64,000 nucleotides of DNA from Plecoglossus altivelis (Eukaryota > Chordata > Actinopteri > Osmeriformes > Plecoglossidae): assembly GCA_036571765.1 (NCBI GenBank), contig BROE01000001.1:11114288-11178287 (forward strand), read 5' to 3'. Below the pieces are notes generated by a model. That model did no database searches. It was not told the origin of the DNA and saw only the letters and a list, made by a program, of their open reading frames with translations. Below are positions 12,207-26,795 of this stretch, one piece after another (the stretch's first letter is position 1; each line of letters opens with the position of its first letter). A program made the translations under genes and the position numbers.

Positions 12207-15200
12207 TCAGGATGAAGTCAAGACTGAGGTGAGGCCTGCTTTGTCGAAATGGACATTTCAGCTGTACTTGTTCAATGACGATCGGGTTCTATACTTTCCT
12301 GAAGAGGCTTATCGTCGGTGTGCGGCACGTATCGGATGGGGATATTCAGATGTTTCCTCAGCGTTTGCATTTCCTTTCAGTAGAATGCAGAACGGTTTCC
12401 GTGGTGACTCTGACAGTGTTGGCACGTCCTCAGCTCTCCAGCTTGTAGGTGTTTTTTTTATGTGGGAGCTGCATGAGGACAGATCAAATGTCAGCCAGAA
12501 CACTCCCGACACACGCGTGCACGCACCCACACACGCACAAAGTGGTGACGCACACACACACACACACAAACGCACGTACGTACAGCAGTGACTTCATTTG
12601 TCCTTTGATCCAACCTGCCCTGCCAGCCCCCACCAAGTCACACTCACACACACACACAAACACTCACTGCTTATATCCACCACATCTCCACCATCTGACA
12701 TCAAACGTGCCAACAGTGATCAACACTACATTAAAGCACAGCAGGAAAGCTTTTTTTTTAACGTTCTGAGTCGTGATAACCCCAGCTGATGTCAAACTGA
12801 CACTGTATTCATCTGAATCCCTGGTAGACTGCAGTGTATGGTCCCGGGGTTTCGAGTTCCTATAGCGCTGTGTTTTATGACCATGGCTTGTTGGAGGCGT
12901 GGCAAACCAAACAGAGAACGTAAACCAACACAGGTGCTTCACAGCACTGCCTGTATGTCATCATAATACATGCTGTCCATGCATGCTCGACGGTAGACCT
13001 CCGGTGGGACTCGCCCAGGAGTGTGAGGACTGACAAGCCCGATCTGTCTGGGCAGACATTCCCAGCTATCATGCATGATATTGACCCATGGCTCCTCGTG
13101 CCCCCCCCAGGGCTTGAGCGAAGAGTTTCTCATGAATTATAATTTTTTTTTACGTGTCAACATGGGGATCTTCGCGTGCCCCTGTAGTGCAGCGCTCCGC
13201 ACTCCTCGCTGCCACAGAAGGGCGATGCCATGACTCTCTCTGTCAGGACATCTTTCTCGCTGTTTGGCGTATTTTTAACCCTGGTGCTGACTTGCTCTTC
13301 CCTTCTGCATCTCCTGGGTCTGTGTTAACAGTCTGTCGAGAATATTAAAAGCAGCAAGATTTTGTTGACAGCGTGTTGAAATATCCTTGATCTATTTCCA
13401 CGGATTCAAACTATGCCTTACTGTTTATTACAGTAAAGCGTGCTAGGAAGATAATAGATTCATGGTGTGCTTGGCATGCCTTACCCTTTAGTATGAAATT
13501 AATTTCTAGTTTCCACGCCTTTAAAATGATGATTTCTCAGATTCCAAACTTCATTCTCAAGCTTCCATTAAGTTCACCATCTGTAATTCATAGGCCTAGA
13601 TTACATGAGAGACCCCAGACTCTTATATCTTGAAATGCTTATTCAACCGAGCTTGTGAAATCTAATAATGCATGCAGAGAGAAAGGTTGAGAAAGTTTTT
13701 GGAGATAAAAGCTGTTCTCTTTCTCAAGAGAACTGTCTGCAAGTGCACGATCTGACTGACATTTCAAACTTTCGTGACAAAAGGTCACCGTGGCGCAGCG
13801 CACAGAGAAGCTAAGAAAGACTAAATGATAAACAAAAGAAAAGAAATGATGCTCTGTGACTTTCGGAAGAACCTCCGTGTTGTGCAAGAAGCTTTTCCAC
13901 TGTAGCAGTCATTCTTTGGCGTGTTTGGATTTAGATAAGACAAGTGCGCCGATGTCAGACACGAGTCTTTGCATTAGAATGACTCTTATTAAAGGCACGT
14001 GAAGGAGAAAACTAATATGAGAGCTGCTTATAAACCTTCTGAAACCATAGCTGAAGAGCAGGACATCAGCACACATGTTGAATCTGGAATGAAATTGAGA
14101 CTCGGCATAAGAAATTCGAGGCAGCTGTGGAGACTTGTTCACGCAATCTCTCTAATTACTTTTCATTTGTTTCGTTTCCTTAGCTTAAGAATTTGCATGA
14201 TTTCTCCTTTTTGTTTGCATTGCCACACAAACAATTACTGCAGCACTTGAATATAACATTCTCATATTGTTGCAAGCAATAATGTATTATTTGATAAACT
14301 GGAGCTTATTATGCGTATCATACCCCCCCCTCTCTCCCGTCCGTCATACCCCCCTGAAATACCTGTACATTTATACATGTTATCCAATCATCTATTTACT
14401 TTTAATTCAATGTTTTTGAACATGCTGGAAAGATATTGCTGCAGAAACAAATGCTTCATTTCTATTCATATGAAGGGTTTCGTTGGTTTCTCTCTTGGGT
14501 CCAGCTATGTGCGCATCCATAAAACAGGTTATGGAGCTCTGGATTTCCACAGAGACAGTCAACACAAATTGGAGAATAAATTGATATTTGCAGATGATTG
14601 TTATTTGTTCATTTGCCGTTTACTGGAACAGTAAAATCAATTCACTGACTCTTACGATGAAACTCAAGGTCAACGTGAACCAAATGGAAAAGAGTGTGGA
14701 ATGTCACAGGTTAACAAGTTCTCAGCATCACGGTCTGTGTCACCGATCTCATTCCGAGCAAATAACGAAAGCAATCTGAACTGAGGGCAAAGCAAACAGA
14801 AAAACTAACATTCGGGGGGGTTCGAGAACAAGAAACGGAATATTGGAGAGGGTAGCCTAGAATGTGGCTTTTGTGTGAGTTCTTTTTCGTTTTGTTTTGT
14901 TTTCTCCTCAGAAGTCATTCCTGGAGGTTGCTTGAAAAAGTTAATCAAAATAGAAACACTAGTGGAGGCTGCATAAGAGTGTTTCAACAAGCCAGTGTCG
15001 CAATGAGGTGGTCACAGTTGAGTCATGACGCACTAAAACTTGTGCAGGTCTGGAAAACATTTTGTTCAGACCAGTACCTCAGCACCTCAGATGAACTCTC
15101 ATTCATGTGTTGCTATGTCAACGCCTCAATTCTGTTTCTCAGGAGCCCACATAGACAGGTGCCTCAAAATCCACTACACCTCAAAACACAATAACAAGCA

Positions 15201-18200
15201 GATTTCTTCGACGAGCACAACTTGAGATATCTCACTATGGAACGCCAAGAAAACGAAATATGGATGGAGACTGAATCCTGATCTGACAAGATGGTAAAAA
15301 AAAGTAGCAGGACGTGGTTATCGCAGTACTAGAGCTATACAGTGTTGTGTAACACATCACCATGATTTCATCAGCCACTCTAACATCATGCAGGGTGATA
15401 TCATGAGCTTGTAACCTGAGGTGGGCATGAAAAAGGATCCTGTGAATACCCCGTCGGAGGACTCATCAATATCGGTTATCGTTACTGCATATTTGAAATC
15501 AATTCTTACTCATATCTCCTCTGGCTGTGCATGATTCTGAACTGAACTCCAGTGGGGATAATGGAGCCAGTACTGCGGTCTTGCTATAACCGATGTCCAT
15601 GTCAGGACTTATTTAGGCACATAATACAGTTCAGCAGGCCCTCTGTGGGAGGACGAAATAATACCTTGATAACTATGTCACACCGTTTTAGTTTGAAGAG
15701 ACACCTCTTCCTCCTCTCTCCCTCTTTCATTCTCTCTACCTCCCCCCTCCCCTCTTTGTCTTTTATGTCTGTGCCCCCCCCCCTTCCCCCCGTATTCATA
15801 GTAGACGGTTCAGATACTACAGCCTCACCAACGTTCACCATATTTGTATTTTTTATTTGCGTAGTTTCCATGGCTATGGCTTTTTCTGAAACGATCCTCG
15901 TATACGATCAAGATGGTCCTCTCCCAGAGTAAGGATGCCAGTGATACAGCAGCAGTATCTGTCAGCAGCCAAAACGTTGCCTCGAATAGATAGAAAGACA
16001 ACGCAGAAGAAACACCTCAGCTCTGCTTCTCTTCTCCTGTGCATCCAGACACTCACCGACGAACTGTCAAAACCGGTTTATAGGAGAATAGAATAAAGGC
16101 AAGACTAAGCTCATTAAAACAAGAAGGTGTTGAATAGCCAGCTTATATAAACTCTAATTTCACAAGCAAAGCAGAACGATGCCTTGAGCATGGACTAGAT
16201 ATGCCAGAAATGGGTTTATGCTTATATCATTATTTAACAGACCATTTTTCTTCCATATTATCTTCTCCAAACTGTGCGCAGACTCCTAAAAGCATCCATG
16301 CCCCTACAAAGAGACAGATAATGGCTTACTTCTCCCCTAAAACTTCTTAAGTCACCCAAAAAAACGTAAAAGCTCTTAACATGTTTATACCCATACAAGT
16401 TCAGAGGATAAGATAGTTAACTTGGTTCAATGTAATCATTCCATCAAGGCTCTATCTTGTTATTATCTGACTTGCTTTGTCTCTCGCAACGCAGGAAAAC
16501 AGACAAAGACTGATTCCTCATTTCAGAAACCTTGTGACGTTTTCTAAATTCTCTTGTGAACTCACACATAAAACATTGCTTTCAGGCCCTTGTGCTGGTG
16601 GAAGAATAATTAATAAGACGCCACCACTCATCCACCTCATCTCCAGTCTAGGGGTGTATTTCTGCATCTGTGTTTTTACAATCGAAAGGCCTTTATTGAT
16701 TTTCATTGTGAGAGCAAGAAAGCGAGCGGGCACGAGAGGGAAGACAGAGAACGAACAAAACTAATGACAGTCTGTCAGTACATCAATCATACCATGAACG
16801 AGAGTCTCATTGCACCAATAGTGCGTATGCTCCGAGTCAAATGTAAGTTCTCCTTTCGGTAGCATTCAAAAAGTACAAGAAGAGCACGTCCTTGGACAGA
16901 TGGTTCGTCTTAGTCGATCTCATCCAACAGTCCCTCTGCATCAATGGACTTGCATAAAGTTCCGATTTTAAACGACGCCTTGTGCTGTCATTTCTTCCCG
17001 GCGAACTTCGTGAAAAATAATGTTTTCGTTTTCGTTTTTTTGGGGCAACCTAAAGATAAATGGCTCATTTTAGTCCTTTGATGTGCCTAAAGACTTCCTG
17101 TCAATGATGATCTGTAAATACTTTCTGTATTTGCATAAACACCAGGCCTTTGGAGCCTTGTCTCATTTGTGTGTAAACAAATCAGATCCCATCAGTTTGT
17201 ATCATCATGAGCAGATGTTATTTTAGATAAACACACAAAGAAAGTTATCGTGATGTTATCCTGATAATACAAAGATGGAGCATTTAGCTGATTTCCATCA
17301 TTTTGCCCCATTTTCACCCAAGGTTGCTTCATCCCATTACTTGAGATATAATTACACCCCAATGAATGAAAAATAGAGCAATTTGTTGACAGTATTCAAT
17401 GCATGCTTCAAGCCCCAAACTATACGTTTCAATGCAGAAATATGGCTTTACAGTCGTGCCAATGTGTTCAATACATAATCAACGAAAGTTGTCGTGTTGT
17501 GTTGAATTTGCTACAATACATTAATCCGGTACATACACTGCACATCCATTGCAAACCAATTCTTTCAACATCCCTGATGACGACACGCTTGTACACCATA
17601 AGCCAAACCAACTCTCAAGGTCAAAACTGGCCATCTGCAGGCCAGTCCTTCGTTAGACACTAGCCGTTACCACAGAGAGGAGGGGGGAGGGGGAGCACGT
17701 GAAAAGAGAAAGAGTAGAGTGTGTAACAGGGTTGTAGGCTATGCTTCCCGCAGGGCAGGCTACTCAGCATGAGTCCTGGCTGGCCTGGGAGGAATCGATG
17801 GAGCAACGTGAGAAGCCTTTGACTCCAACTTTGAGAGGATGTTGCATACCTGGCAAACCCGACAAACCGTTGGCCCCAGAGTCCGCAGAGCTGAATTCCG
17901 CTCAGCCCCCCCAGGATCTGGGATGATGGCCCTAGCTGTCCTGCCGACTGACAGACAGCTCAGGCGCTAGCAAAGGGTAGAAGCTGCCGGGCTGATGTGG
18001 TTCCTCTCCTTTGATCCCCACACAGAGGTTTTGGTCAGATGAGGAACTTTCCGGCCAACCCCTCTTCATCTTCCTGTTTCTCTCAGGTGGCATCATACAG
18101 CATGGGCCACAAGGCTGCTGTCGGCGGGAGGGGAAGGGGTGGGGGGGGGGGTGGAGGCTATAGCCCACGCTGGCATTTTGGCCAGGAGCCTAGACTGATG

Positions 18201-21200
18201 ATTGAACTCGTGTACTTGCGTCAGTATACTTCAGCATGAATCAGAAAGACAATTCAACCAGTAATTGCTCATTACTATGAATTTACACACACAAGCCCAA
18301 TCTTCTGTCTTGACATAGTATGTCAAGAGTATTGAGGCTATCAGGCTGGATGGTTGACTTCATTTTGAAGGTTTTTTTCCGCCCCATTGTCATTAATAAC
18401 ACTTTGTTACAAGGACAAGGAGCAGAAGGGCTGACAGGAAGGGTCCTCAGATGCTCCCACTCTCATCTCCCGTCCCCTCCAGCAAAAGTTTTTTGTGTTT
18501 CATGTCTGCCTAAGACAAACAAAAAACCTCCATAAGTGTTAATTAAGTTTGACTCTAATGCAACCTTAATTACCATTCAAATGCACATTAATGCACATTT
18601 CAGTTAATTTCCGTCGACTCTTTTCTCCCAAGCATCGTCTCTCAAGTGTCTGTTTCCTTCAAATTGCCAGAGATGGAAACCTAATTCAACACAGCTGTGT
18701 GTGTGTCTATGACTAATGCCAGAGCTCCAAACAGAGATGAGGCGGGCGCCTATCCTCGCCACGTGCAATGCATTTTCAAGCCTTTCTACAGACCTTGAGT
18801 GCCTAATCGAATTTTGTTCGACTCTGAAAGCCACAAACCAGCTGTCGAGGAGTTGCATCAAGCTTATCTGCATTTCTGTCTGTGCAAATGCAGGTGTGAG
18901 TGCATGTGGGATTGTGTTTGTATGTGTGTGGACTTTCTGTATAGACTAAGTGCTAACTACACTGGAGTAGATATTTGATTAATTTGTACCTGTAGCTATG
19001 ACAGGTATTGTACCTCTCAGAGAAGAATCATAAGTTTTCTTGAATGGAATTGTGAAAGTGTTGGACAAAAACCCCCAAAATGAAATGGAGGAAATCTTTG
19101 AAGGTGAAAGAATACCCTCCAGTGGTTACAACACTCTATGACACTTGCATTATCATTCATCCCAGTGGGTCTGATGAACAGCAAGCTTGGGATATTTGCA
19201 CAAGAAAAAGGAAGCCTTGGCAAACACTGAGCCTTACAGTTCAATGACTTCGTCACCCAGACAGAAGTCTTACACAGACAAACACTGACGGGCAGAAACT
19301 GGCAGTGAAAGGACAAACTCATGGACATAGCTGTTACTCCCTGGTGGCCGTCAGTTCTAATTAACAAATAATCAAGCTGCTAATTGATCGGGAATAATAC
19401 CAAATATTTTGATGAATACGTGACATTGGCATTGACATTGTTTGGCAGTGTCACAAGGCAGCTTAGCGTGTTTTTTCCGGAAATGTGGATGGGAATGGAT
19501 CCAGACATGAATCAATCACAAAGAAAAATACTGCAAGGAAGATATGGCATGCAGTACATAGCATCTCCCACATGTAGGGTTTACAGTACACAATATAAGT
19601 ACAGTATGTTCTTTCTGGGGGTTTTTTTCTCAGTTCAGTATACAGCAGCAGGTTGAGAAATGTGAAGTGGTGTGTGGGAGTAGAACCGATATATATGTGC
19701 CCTGTTCTATTTGAGATGTGTGGGAAATAAATTGAATAATGTTCTTTACATTAGTCAAACACTTTTTCTAATCCCCCCCAAAGCCCTTTCTGCTTCCTAC
19801 AGTGCTGGTCTCACACTGATTTTAAACAGATTGTAGAAACTGCCCCAAATACCCTCTAAAATGGTCCAGAATCCAGCAATGCTTCCCTGAGAGATATGGC
19901 TGTAATCAGGCCAAACTGGCAGATATTTCAATATTTGTCCTCCTCCTCACACGTCTGTCAAAAGGAAGCAAGACTGTCTCGTTCTCCAAAGGCGGCCTTT
20001 TTATTTGGGTAGGAAAGGTTCAGCCTGCATCAATTAGTTTCAAATAATCCGGTTCTGTTTGCTTTGAAATCCAATAGCAGAGATTTTACACCCATCATTA
20101 AGGTCTCTGTCTTAATGGAAAAACTGAATTACCCGAGAATTGATTAGAAACATTGACCAAACATTGAATTAGAGCCAGCAATGTCAATGAAAACATGCTT
20201 CTTTATCTTGAGGTTTATAATTGAAATGAAAAATGATGATAACATTTGTGCCAAGTAATGGTCCGCGTGTGAGCGTCGGGATATCCATACTCAACGAGTT
20301 CTTGTCTTGTTTACTGAAGAGGTATGTCTCCATAGGTGGTTGCTAAACAGTATTTGTAGGCAAGGATCCAGTATATGTCCTTGCGATACTGTGTCTCTAC
20401 ACATGGTGGACTATTCTCATCCATTGTATGTCTAGCGAACTCACAGAAATCCTAATTTCCTCAATCTGTTGGAACTTGTTTTAGTAACCTCACCACACAA
20501 GGTCTTAATTGGTTTCCTGATATGTGTTCCTTTCAAATGGATCCTAACTCAGACTTGATTTGTTTTGGAAATGCTCAAGTAAAAGGTAAGTTCCCACAAC
20601 GTCAGAGAGACGATTTCTGTGTTCGGCAACCACACGGAGGAGCAGAATATTCCCCCTCTGAAATCAGTTGTGATCCAGCCTTCACCATGGGGAGAGATGA
20701 CAGGAATATTCATTATCTCCTTGCCCTGCAATCCGCAGACCCTCGGTCTCCCATTATGAACACAACAATGAAGCTTCTGGAATGATCATGCAGGCTGACC
20801 TTCACTCTCACCGAGCCTGTTCATTACCCCTGTGCTGAGCTCTGTCCATGCTAAAATGATTCCGGCATACATCAAACACCAGCCGGATGTGTGGCACTAG
20901 GTCGGCATGAGAAAAGGTGGAGGTGGATGAAGAAGAGATACAAGCACGAGACGCATGTGAAATGAAAATGTAATTTGCTTTTTCGCTGGAAGGGAAGGTT
21001 TAGTATTCCTGATGCGGACAAAGATATCAGCAAGTCCTACTGGGACACTGAAAACACGACTAGTTCACATGAGGCTAGCTAGCTCTGCAGTCGTATTTGA
21101 CATTTCTCTGATATTCAACAGAGATGGGTTGAACAATGGAAGGTTTTCTTTTAAGGTAGAGGTACAGGCCTGGAAGTGACATACTCAGTAATGATGGAAA

Positions 21201-22780
21201 CATCTATACTCGAACCGATGTGAATCTCTGCAAACCGACACGTTCTCACGCTCCCAAACCCTAAAACATGGGTACTTTCAGATTCCACATGATGCATGGC
21301 TCTCATAGTTCCTTGGTAATGCCAGCAACAGGTATTGACAGTCAGCAAGGATTGACAAGGCAAATAACAAGGTGCTGTGTGGAGGGTTTCCAAGGTGCTA
21401 GTAGGAGGGGAGAAAAAAATATGAAACCGCAACAAAATAAACATCAGATACCTGGCTGCAGTGTAAGATTGTCGACGACATACTGTAGCTTGCGCACCCG
21501 AGACTGGTAGAGATAATCTTCAAGTCGTTCGAGAGCACAAGATAACGAAAACATCAGTGGGTGAATGTAACATCATCTCCTCACTCCTTGCCCACAACTT
21601 GATGCGTATGTTGAACACATGCACAGGGACCAAAACACCAAAAGGCTTCCTTCCCAGAGAAATGGAAGAAAGGGACCAGTGTAAAGGATAGAAGGAAGTG
21701 AGGGGAGGATGGAGTCGTGAGATGCAGTTGGAGAGTGACTCACTGGATTCAGCGGACGAGAAGGGGGAAAAAAGAGGAGCTAAGACGGAGTAGCAAAGAA
21801 GCCGCGTGTGAATGAAAGCACATCACCAGGGAGGGAGTGATTGGGAGCTCATCTCTGCTGGAGGCTGATTATCTGAGCAACGGGAAGTTGATTAGGGCAA
21901 AACCGATGCCGCTAACATGAGCAGGCCCATAGACCGTGACTTTTTTTCACGGACCTCTTGAAACATGAGGGAAAAGAATATAGAGAAAGATATTCTCGAG
22001 TGCTGTCTGGAGTATCGTGATCGGACTGGAAGGGGCCATCGGAGATTTGACTGTGTGAGTGTTGAAAGCAGTTAAAAGGGTAGGAAAGTGCCCTTGTGTC
22101 CACCTTTGCGAAACATCCTCTGTTAATGCCCATCTAAGCGTATTAGTGCATCCATATCCTAAATAAGGACATTTAGTGCGGATGCAAATATGATTGTACG
22201 TTGTGGTAAGCGTAGTCTATTGCATGGTTTACATTGTGTTTACATTGCAGTTGCTTTAGCATGAGTTTCAACACCTTCCACCGAGGGATGGTTACAAAAC
22301 ATAGGTGTCCATCACTCTTGTGTTTTTGAGAGCGTAGACATAAAGGTTTTATGAGATCACAAGAAGTTTTGATAGAGGAGTGTTTGTAGAGATAACCCTC
22401 TTTGTACATTTTCAAACACTTGTCAGCTGGAATGTTAAACCTTCGAGTGGTGTTCCAGATGAGTGGGTATTTTAGTGCACCAAGGTGATAATTACAGTTT
22501 ACACATCCAATGCTGTCAGCGATGCTAGGAATTGTAGTTTTAGTCCTCAAAGTACTCATACCCAATATTAAATACCTAATATTAAACAACATTACTATTA
22601 AATAATAAAAAGAACAAAGGTTATTGAATAAGGTGGCTTTTCAAGCTGATTGCGTAAAAGTGGAACATTTCTGCACGGTTATATTTTTATCTGACTAAAT
22701 ACTAGTGGAAGCCATGATAGACAGAACAGTAAGTCATCCCCATATCCACCTCCGCACACTCCCGCACCCACACAAGCACT
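12207..22780. other. Non-coding stretch, no gene recognised
   Basis: No exon can be supported. Interrupted CA repeats lie at about 12,510-12,665 and pyrimidine-rich tracts at 15,705-15,790. The segment 19,980-20,250 is AT-rich with several ATTA/TAAT homeodomain cores and reads like conserved non-coding sequence. A 139-codon open frame on the minus strand (22,173-22,592) matches nothing I know and is not longer than chance allows. Confidence 0.6.
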
Positions 22781-22789
22781 CAAAACAGA

Positions 22790-22838
22790 CAGCACACACC
22801 CACCGCACACAAACACACACACACACACACACACCAAC
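22790..22838. repeat. (CA)n microsatellite, interrupted
   Basis: CACACAC tracts broken by CCAC and CAAC steps. Further CA/CG-rich degenerate repeats follow at 23,105-23,240. Confidence 0.8.
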
Positions 22839-22839
22839 A

Positions 22840-25800
22840 CACGGGTAAACGCACCCAAGCACAAAACAATCCGCGAAACTGCGATTTTGTGATTGTAGGT
22901 TCACAAGTCATATGTGAGGTAGAGACAGACACCAGTGCCTTGGCACTTCTCATCAGATCAATAGTTCTTCTGTTCCCAAAGCAGCAGCCACTCGAAAGGT
23001 CACCCAAAGCTGTCGAAGCTCTCCAACTGTCCACCCCTACCTCGCCTCGGTGTTTGCCAGCTTACATTTGTTTGAACACAGCCTCAGAGAACAGGGTGAG
23101 CCGCTGCACACAAAGCACACGCGCACACCGTGCACACGTACCCGCACACACATGGCGAGCACACGCTAAACACACGCACGTGCCGTGCACACGCGCCTAC
23201 ACACCCACGGCGAGCGCACGCAAAACACACACGCAGCACACATACATAACAAAAACTGCCACGGAGAGTTCAAACACGATTCAACACATGTTTGTGTGAT
23301 ACAATCTACCTCCGCTCTTGACCTTTTGCTACATTCCAAAATGTTATCTGTTGTCATGGCTGAGGCAGAGGCAGAGAAAATGGATTAAGGTTTGAAGGAT
23401 GCTGGAAAGATGAGCAGATTTAACGTTCGCTGTTGTTGGGTTGTCACATGTCCTGTCCTACCAAGCTCACATGCTAACTGTCTTGGCTTCATCTCAGACA
23501 GTGACACAGCCAACTCCTTATATGGTGATGAGGAAAAGGGCATCTGCGTGTCTTGATGGCCTTTCTCGGTTTCCAGTTTCCATAAAACAGGACAGTAACC
23601 ATTTTCATTTTCTTGATGATCAAACAAATAAAACAAGTGAAACACTAAAGAGGAAGGAAAATCAATCAGACAAAGTGTTTCCACAAAATAACTCGAGCGG
23701 AATTACAAACAGTATTACAAAGATGAGTTTAATGGGATATTGAAAGGACAATTTCCATAAGAGTTCACTTTGAGGACTAGAAATTAATTAGGCTATTCTC
23801 TATGAGATTACAACAACAATGTTCAAACGAAAGTATATCACATGCCATCGGTCCTTTATTGGATGTATTCCTGTCACATACATTTCAAATATACATGAGA
23901 TGATGCAGACATATCGTCGGTACAATTGAATAATCAGAAGGTACGGATGACATTTTCCTGTGGAGTTTTGCCTTACTGATTTGCAGTCCTAACAAGCTCC
24001 TCACACTGGGGGTTTTTTTTTGCCAACGTTTATGTCTAACATTCTTGCCAAGTGAACTATCACAACAGGACATCAGAGAAGATGATTAAGTTTGAAGTAA
24101 GACCCCGAGAAGTAAGCCCCCTCAACCTCTTCCTGCATCAATCGCCATTAATTCCCTTTGAACAAAGGCGGGTCGTTTTTCTCATCCACCACGGTGTAAA
24201 AAAGAAATGACTGGCTCGTAATGGGCAACAACATGCAGCGTGAGTCATGAAGACGTTTAGGGTCGTTTACTATTTCTCGTGAATAGGTGGCCTGGTGAAT
24301 CCCAAACTCTTCCGATTATTCTTCTAGAAGGATGTTGGTGACGTCGCGCGTGTTTGGTTTGTTTAGCGAGGACTCGGATCCGATTCCCCAGGACACTCAC
24401 CTCAGGGATGGTTAGCATGATGCTGTATGCTTCTATTCAAGCAGTAAAACCTGCTCATCAAAGATCTATCCAGTACGTTCCAATGGGTAGGGTCCTGTTG
24501 ACAGGTCTGCTCCTCATTCTGGACATGCTTGTATAATATCTACATTCAGCCCTTTTCTGACCACGTCATTTAAAACAATATAAACTGGAACAGGGTAGGA
24601 GACATTTTAGATCCGTGTATCCAAAGTTTACATGGCGCTGTTACCACAGCTCGGGACAGAGAATCACATGAGTGTAGAAACGGCTTTAGAGAGAATGTGA
24701 CAACATTGCCCCGGGGTGTGAGCAAAGTTGTATTATATGTTATGCTATGATATTCTATTTTGCCTATTTTCTTGACTCTTTATATTATGTAGAGGACCCA
24801 TTTGTGGCCTCTTTTAAAATTGGATTGCAACGGTCACAGGCTTAGTTGTAAAACCCACCCTGAGGCCAACATGACTTGATGGTTTTTAATTAGGCTGGTT
24901 GTTAAAGTTGTCTCTTGCCCCTGCTGTGGTAGGAACAAATTGTCAATGAAAACTATACACAGAGTTTAAAGTCATGCCAACACACAAACAAGCTCAATTT
25001 AATGTAATTTCCAGCTTAAAAACATTTCGAAAGAACGATATTCGTCTGGTCAAGGGAGTCACCTCCTGCCGATTAGAAAGTCCACACTTCTTAAATCTTT
25101 GACCCAGTTGCTCCAATATCTTCCAGGTATCTTCAACTTGAATAAACTAATTTCCGTAATGGCTTGATAAGATAAGACAGTGATTTGTTTTCTGCTACAT
25201 TAACTCGCTGAGACACAGCATTTCTTGTCTGTTGGATAGGAAACAGATGTTCTCTGAGAGGAAATTCAAGCAGCAGACATGCTGTAAAAGCTAGTCCGTA
25301 AAATATATTCAAAAAATTCTTATTGAATCTACCTAATGCAGCTGTGCTTAATCATTCATGAGAAAGCTGGAGCCAGAGTTAGCTACAGCTAATCGTATTA
25401 ACTGTGCACGGTAAGGTGCTGTGTTGTAAACCGGATTCAGACCTCAAAAAATAACGTGCTGATGTCTCCATAACGCACAGCTAAGCAACTCTATTATCGG
25501 GAAGGAGACATACGTGTGGACAACCTGGACAGACAGGTTGAGACAGACAGAGAGCACAGACTCAATGCCTCCGCATTCTGCTTCGTGTCAGACGTGTCGA
25601 AAACACATTCCCGATCCGGGCTTGTAGTTTGCACTTCCCATGGAGATCACACTAACGACTGCCTAACTACCTGTCAGGATTTCTATCACAACAGTGGAAA
25701 TGCAAAGGAGTTTCTACGCCTTAACATGGCACGAGGTCTTAGCCATATGGGATTCTACAAAAGGAGAGGAAGTTTGTGTTGTGGCTGTGCACTTCACAAA

Positions 25801-26500
25801 CTACATCGAGTGCATTTTAAGTGTTTGGCTATTTTTGATGAGCTCTGTCTACTTCCCCACCGAGACTCATTTGTTCTTCCCGTGTGATTTCTGTGTCAGG
25901 CCAGCTCTCAAACCCGCACTGATTGTTATCTTGTTAGGAGGAATACAAAGTCATTACCTCTGTTTCTCCTATGGCAGAGACTCACTGCAGACGCTGCTGC
26001 ATGAGAAATTATTTAGAGCTGAGTTGAATTTATTGAATTTCACCACAGAATTACCCTTAGTGTTACTAATGATTTAATCTCACTTCCATATTGGATTGTA
26101 ACCAATTAGGAGAACTCCAGAGGATGACGCTTTTCATGGAAAGTGAGGTGTGCAGCGTGGTGTATTTAGCCAACACAAATCCACTGACTCCTTCACAATA
26201 TGCAAAGTACCACCAAGGACTCCACAGGTAGTTGCTCGGAATCAACACAGCAGAACCTTCTAAAGATTCAAATAATGTGGGAACAATAAAGAGGTCGATT
26301 TTTTTTCCCCTTTTTGATCCGGTAAAAAATGTGTTTATTGTTTGACAAGGCTTTTAACCTTCCTTCCTGTAGGTGTACAGTAAAAAAAAAGGTAGGTCTG
26401 TGGAGAATGCACTCAGCTTCAGCGCCAGTCAGTCAATAATGGAGGTAGTTTCTGCCGCATACTTCTATGCACATTTCATTTACACTTCATAGGCGTGTGT
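22840..26500. other. Non-coding stretch with a SOX/TCF-type motif pair
   Basis: No gene is recognised. At 24,155-24,168 a nearly palindromic CCTTTGAACAAAGG holds two opposed SOX/TCF-type half sites within a unique-looking segment (about 24,100-24,360), which is a candidate regulatory element. The remainder is AT-rich single-copy-looking sequence. Confidence 0.5.
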
Positions 26501-26502
26501 TG

Positions 26503-26504
<2 letters not shown>

Positions 26505-26559
<55 letters not shown>

Positions 26560-26578
26560 CGTGTGTGTGTGTGTGTGT
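26505..26578 (+). repeat. (GT)n microsatellite, about 37 units
   Basis: An almost pure GT repeat with one GCGTGCGT interruption near 26,556. It is the longest dinucleotide array in the left half of the window. Confidence 0.95.
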
Positions 26579-26795
26579 ATGGGGGGTTGGCATGCATTTG
26601 CGTGTATGAATTCCGACGCTTGTTTGGCATCAAGAGAGACGAAGCGTCACCAGACCCATTATTAATGATATCAGTTTTAGCACAAGTGCAGCAGGTGCAC
26701 TATAAATGCTGTCCCACACATCACCTATTATAGAAATGGAGCACGCAGTAATGTATGCTATCCAGGCTGCAGGCCAATGCTTTTTTTGCCACACA

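Noticed and set aside
12181..12591. Open plus-strand frame ...YLFNDDRVLYFPEEAYRR...
   Set aside because: No ATG, no convincing acceptor or donor, no family match; the open 5' part is a 12-bp repeat and the 3' part is CA repeat.
22173..22592. 139-codon minus-strand open frame
   Set aside because: No recognisable domain. A rough estimate suggests that one or more frames of this length are expected by chance in 64 kb on both strands.
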